NCBI GenBank assembly: GCA_041392475.1 | Contig: JAWKLZ010000003.1 | Span: forward strand, 827,501 to 891,500 | Origin: Chitinophagales bacterium | GTDB taxonomy: Bacteria; Bacteroidota; Bacteroidia; Chitinophagales; UBA2359 | DNA length: 64,000 nt | Reading direction: 5' to 3' | Shown: one piece after another, positions 61,098 through 64,000 of the stretch | How the letters are laid out: each line of letters opens with the position of its first letter | Position numbering within the stretch: the stretch's first letter is position 1 | Made by a program: the position numbers and the translations under genes | The notes under the pieces: generated by a model | Databases searched by the model: none | Seen by the model: the letters and a program-made list of their open reading frames with translations, nothing else | Told to the model about the DNA's origin: nothing

Positions 61098-63143
61098 TTA
61101 GACCTCCATCTCCAAAGTCCGCATCAAAAACCGCATTTCGTAGTCCAAATCGTCAATTGTTTGTTGTACCGATTTGCCCGAACCATGACCGCTATCGTAG
61201 TCGATATAGAGCATAATCGGATTGATTTGTCCCGTATTGTTTTGAAGGGCAGCTACCATTTTTTTGGCGTGAAGTGGATCTACACGAGTATCATTTTCAC
61301 CCGCTTTGAATAAAGTAGTCGGCAAATTCACTCCCATTCGGATGTTGTGGTAAGGAGAGTAGGAGAGTAGATAGCGGAAATCGGCCTCTATATCAGGGTC
61401 TCCATATTCTGGAATCCAATAGCGGGCAATCAAGAACTTATGGTAGCGAATCATATCCAATAAAGGAACGGAACATATTGCTGCTTGAAACAAATCTGGG
61501 CGTTGGGTGATGACCGCACCAATCAACAAACCGCCATTGCTGCCCCCTTCAATGGCCAATTTTTTGGTATTGGTGTATTGTTGTTCAATCAAATATTCAC
61601 TTGCTGCAATGAAATCATCAAAGCAGTTTTGTTTTTTGAACTGCATTCCGTCTTTGTGCCAATTCTCGCCATATTCATCACCGCCTCTGATGCAAGCTAA
61701 GGCAAAAATGCCTCCTCGATTGATAAATGGCGCATAAGCTCCCACAAAAACAGGATACCGCCCAACATTGAAGCCGCCGTAGGCAGTCAGTCGAACAGGA
61801 TTGTTGCCGTCCAATTGAAGGTCTTTTTGGTGTACCAAAAACAAAGGCACTTTTGTGCCATCCTTTGAAGGATAAAACACCAATTTGGATTCTATGTTGC
61901 TCATATCCATAGGTGTCTCCTGCTGATGGAAAAAAGTCCACTCCAGAGTGCTGCCATCCAATTTGTAAATAATTGCTGGATTGGTGAAGCTCGAAATATG
62001 AACAAAAACGGTATTGGAGTAATGGTGATAACCCAAAGAAGATACATTTCCTTCAATGGGTAACGGCAATTCTTTCAGCAACTTTCCCTCTTTGGAATAG
62101 ACAAAGAGACGACTCAATACATCCTTTTTTTCTTGTGTGATGATGAAGTCTTTGGTGACTTGATAACCTTGCAGTACGATGTCCGCTTTTTCGTCAATCA
62201 ATTCCCGCCAATGCTCAAAAGTAGCCTGTGATTTGTCGGCCACCATCAGCTTGAAGTTGGGGGCTTCGTGATTGGTGAAAAAGTAAATGTTGTCGCCAAT
62301 GGCATTGGGGTGTGCTTGGGATTCTTTGCTGCTAAACAACTCAATGCTTGCTTGTTCGGCAGAATTGCGAAAAGGTAACATGCGTATGGTATTGGAATTG
62401 AAGTCGGCTTCCGAAATGAAACTGACATCGCTGTGTTTAGCATCCCAAATACTCGTGAAATCTTTGGCATCTTTGGGTGCAATGAGGAAAATGTCTTCAC
62501 TGTGAGGTCTGCCGAGTTGGTGGCGGTATGTTCGGAGTGGTATTTGTTTTTCGAGCATTTCCATGCTACCTTTTGTGATGTAGGCGTGTTTGCCATCTCT
62601 GCACCAATTGAAGCCTCGAAGATTGGGAATGGGGTCAAAAAGTTGTTTGCCTGTTTCTATATCTAATACATAACAGGTCTGAATCTCTGCGCCTTTTGTT
62701 TGGCAGCCAATCGCTATTGTATCGTTTTGATGGTTGATAGATAGGCTCAAAATGGCGGTTTGCCCCTCAGGATCTATGCTGGTCGGGTCAAACAATACCT
62801 TTTCTTTTCCTTCAATGATGGTAAACAACGTGTGTTGGGCTTCTCCTTTTTTGCGGCGGTAGAAAAACTGCTTGTCGCCTCGAAAAAAGACGGAACTGGT
62901 TATGTCTCGATTGATATATGCCTCCAATTCTTCTTCCAGACCTTCAATGGGTGGACAATTGGCATCCAAATAATCAAGGGTTGCATCGTGTTGATCGGCA
63001 GTCCATTCGATAACCGTTTCATCGTTTTTGTCTTCGAGCCATTGGTAACAATCGGTTAGTCGTGTGCCATGTAGTTCGTCAATGATGGGTTGGGAAGGGG
63101 TGACTGGGGGATTGAAGGGAACAGAATCATTGAGGTTTAACAT
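61098..63143 (-). CDS. Prolyl oligopeptidase (S9A)
   Basis: 681 residues from the ATG at 63143 (MLNLNDSVPFNPP); an earlier in-frame codon would add 17 residues with no support. The N-terminal beta-propeller (about 60-430; HGTRLTDCYQWLEDKNDETV is the usual start) and the alpha/beta-hydrolase domain (about 440-681) are both complete. Catalytic residues: Ser in EGGSNGGLLIGAV, Asp in FKAGENDTRVDPLHAK and His in DYDSGHGSGKSVQQT. No signal peptide with this start, so it is probably cytosolic and cleaves short peptides after proline. A -7-like TACTTTTG lies at 63199-63192 upstream, without a well-placed TTG. Confidence 0.93.
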   Translation of the reverse strand: MLNLNDSVPFNPPVTPSQPIIDELHGTRLTDCYQWLEDKNDETVIEWTADQHDATLDYLDANCPPIEGLEEELEAYINRDITSSVFFRGDKQFFYRRKKGEAQHTLFTIIEGKEKVLFDPTSIDPEGQTAILSLSINHQNDTIAIGCQTKGAEIQTCYVLDIETGKQLFDPIPNLRGFNWCRDGKHAYITKGSMEMLEKQIPLRTYRHQLGRPHSEDIFLIAPKDAKDFTSIWDAKHSDVSFISEADFNSNTIRMLPFRNSAEQASIELFSSKESQAHPNAIGDNIYFFTNHEAPNFKLMVADKSQATFEHWRELIDEKADIVLQGYQVTKDFIITQEKKDVLSRLFVYSKEGKLLKELPLPIEGNVSSLGYHHYSNTVFVHISSFTNPAIIYKLDGSTLEWTFFHQQETPMDMSNIESKLVFYPSKDGTKVPLFLVHQKDLQLDGNNPVRLTAYGGFNVGRYPVFVGAYAPFINRGGIFALACIRGGDEYGENWHKDGMQFKKQNCFDDFIAASEYLIEQQYTNTKKLAIEGGSNGGLLIGAVITQRPDLFQAAICSVPLLDMIRYHKFLIARYWIPEYGDPDIEADFRYLLSYSPYHNIRMGVNLPTTLFKAGENDTRVDPLHAKKMVAALQNNTGQINPIMLYIDYDSGHGSGKSVQQTIDDLDYEMRFLMRTLEMEV

Positions 63144-63210
63144 ATCAAGAAGATAAAATTTTGATAATAGTGGATTGTTTATTAAGAGTTGCAAAAGTAC
63201 GATTATTGTT

Positions 63211-64000
63211 CTACTTCTTCACTACTTTCCTTGTCCAACCCCCCTTTTTACCGCTCAATTGCAGTACATACACACCACTTTGTAGGGTTTTCCAGTCTAA
63301 TATCTCTGTATTTTTTTGTAGGAGTGTAGAAAAAATCAATTTACCTTGAATGTTATACAATTGCAGTAAACCACCCTTTAATCCTTCAATCACCAATTCA
63401 TCCTCAAAAGGATTGGGATAGACTTCAATAATTGGAATTTGAGGATTTGAAGCAATGTTGGTGATAAGCACTTGTGTAGAAGTTGTTGAAATACAGCCAT
63501 ATTCATCGGTAGTTGTGACGGTGTAAGTACCGTTTGCAGTGACGGTGATAGAAGGAGTGTTTTCACCTGTGTTCCAAGCATATTCCACAAAATTTCCTGC
63601 CACCGATAACACTGCCATTTCTTCACTGGAACTTACTTCAATTTTGGGAACTTCGGCTGCTTTAATGGCAATTTCGGCTCGCCAAATACAGCCGTTTTCA
63701 TCTTCATAATCCACATAATAATTGCCTGCTGCTGTAATGGTTAAAGTCTGTTTAATAGAGGTATTCCCCGACCAGATATAAGACACATAACCAGAAGGGG
63801 CTAGCAAAATCATATCTTCACCATCACAAAGTATCGTATTGGTGCTAGAAGTAAAAATAATATCTTTGGGGTCTTCGGCTTCCACGATTTCAATTTCATC
63901 CGTTGCCGTACAGCCATTGTAGTCCGTCACTATCACCGAGTAAACACCTGCTTCACTTACCCCTAAAATATGGCTGTTGGCATTCGGAACGTTCCATTGA
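63211..64000 (-). CDS. 3' end of a large SprB/PKD-like T9SS cargo gene (runs off the window)
   Basis: The frame is open to base 64000 and beyond; 263 residues are visible. It consists of repeated PKD/Ig-like units with the SprB-type pattern CTATDEIEIVEAED, GNYYVDYEDENGC, NGTYTVTTTDEYGCIS and DYNGCTA, and ends in a type A T9SS C-terminal domain (PIIEVYPNPFEDELVIEGLK, LQLYNIQGKLIF, GVYVLQLSGKKGGW, TRKVVKK). Repeats of this kind occur in very large gliding adhesins and surface proteins. The start and full length are outside the window. Confidence 0.85.
   Translation of the reverse strand, partial: QWNVPNANSHILGVSEAGVYSVIVTDYNGCTATDEIEIVEAEDPKDIIFTSSTNTILCDGEDMILLAPSGYVSYIWSGNTSIKQTLTITAAGNYYVDYEDENGCIWRAEIAIKAAEVPKIEVSSSEEMAVLSVAGNFVEYAWNTGENTPSITVTANGTYTVTTTDEYGCISTTSTQVLITNIASNPQIPIIEVYPNPFEDELVIEGLKGGLLQLYNIQGKLIFSTLLQKNTEILDWKTLQSGVYVLQLSGKKGGWTRKVVKK

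Noticed and set aside
63161..63349. 62-codon plus-strand frame between the prolyl oligopeptidase and the T9SS cargo gene
   Set aside because: It overlaps the intergenic promoter region and the end of the minus-strand gene; no protein-like features.
1..64000. CRISPR arrays, tRNA, rRNA, replication origin, prophage
   Set aside because: No regularly spaced repeats with unique spacers, no recognisable cloverleaf or rRNA sequence, no DnaA-box cluster with dnaA, and no phage structural genes were seen.

Overview
The window reads as a low-GC chromosome segment of a free-living, probably marine or sediment Bacteroidota. Several independent signs agree: C-terminal type IX secretion (T9SS) sorting domains on secreted proteins, a DUF5916-type outer-membrane protein, BatA-type vWA and 'LxxC' lipoproteins, and promoters of the form TTG-N18-23-TAnnTTTG instead of E. 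coli-like boxes. The gene set (large hybrid sensor kinases, an AGPS-like oxidase, cytophagalysin-like protease) would fit a Saprospiria/Chitinophagia-like lineage, but the sequence alone does not settle the class. No rRNA, tRNA, CRISPR array or intact transposase was seen.

Layout. 1-7,950: end of a DUF5916 protein, a decayed zeta-toxin-like kinase, an AGPS-like FAD oxidase, a secreted HzsA-like c-type cytochrome carrying calcium-binding and dockerin-like repeats, and a GHL10-type glycoside hydrolase lipid/periplasm enzyme. 8,000-11,400: a SulP anion transporter followed by a beta-carbonic anhydrase, a likely bicarbonate/CO2 unit, ended by a 128-nt foldback. 11,400-16,400 (minus strand): a tightly packed six-gene block of BatA-like vWA protein, ABC permease, ABC ATPase, ECF sigma factor, small membrane protein (candidate anti-sigma) and Spy/CpxP-like protein. 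16,600-24,020: a soluble histidine kinase and a 2049-residue Ser/Thr-kinase/AAA/GAF/histidine-kinase/receiver/HPt protein. 24,000-30,000: quinone/enone reductase-like MDR enzyme, dNK-like kinase, small membrane and acidic proteins, HAD phosphatase and M61-like peptidase.

30,200-37,300: a Yej-like oligopeptide ABC importer with two tandemly duplicated lipoprotein binding proteins and two permeases, but no ATPase gene; the YejB-like permease carries an extra ~210-residue duplicated domain. 37,300-44,360: TPR lipoprotein, Sfp-type phosphopantetheinyl transferase, hypothetical proteins, GNAT enzyme, and a coupled retropepsin-like/RimK/aspartoacylase operon that probably makes and edits glutamate- or amino-acid-tagged products. 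44,640-49,220: two T9SS cargo proteins (one an M43 metalloprotease) and a surface lipoprotein. 49,360-51,400: DUF2520 dehydrogenase-like gene, [2Fe-2S] ferredoxin, IscX and KdsC. 51,402-52,127 is gene-free and holds decayed insertion-sequence-like terminal repeats. 52,128-58,680: Lon protease, a truncated lipoprotein gene with a decayed RraB-like 3' extension, and a YqiJ/flotillin membrane-domain pair. 58,820-64,000: Tat-exported sugar isomerase-like protein, hexapeptide acyltransferase, an SDR pseudogene, a prolyl oligopeptidase and the 3' end of a large T9SS cargo gene.

The most interesting material is the duplicated Yej-like system with its odd permease, the sigma/ABC/vWA envelope block, the giant dual-specificity kinase, and three gene remnants (497-855, 55214-55550, 60689-61042) showing recent decay. 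I did not find a system I can confidently call undescribed.
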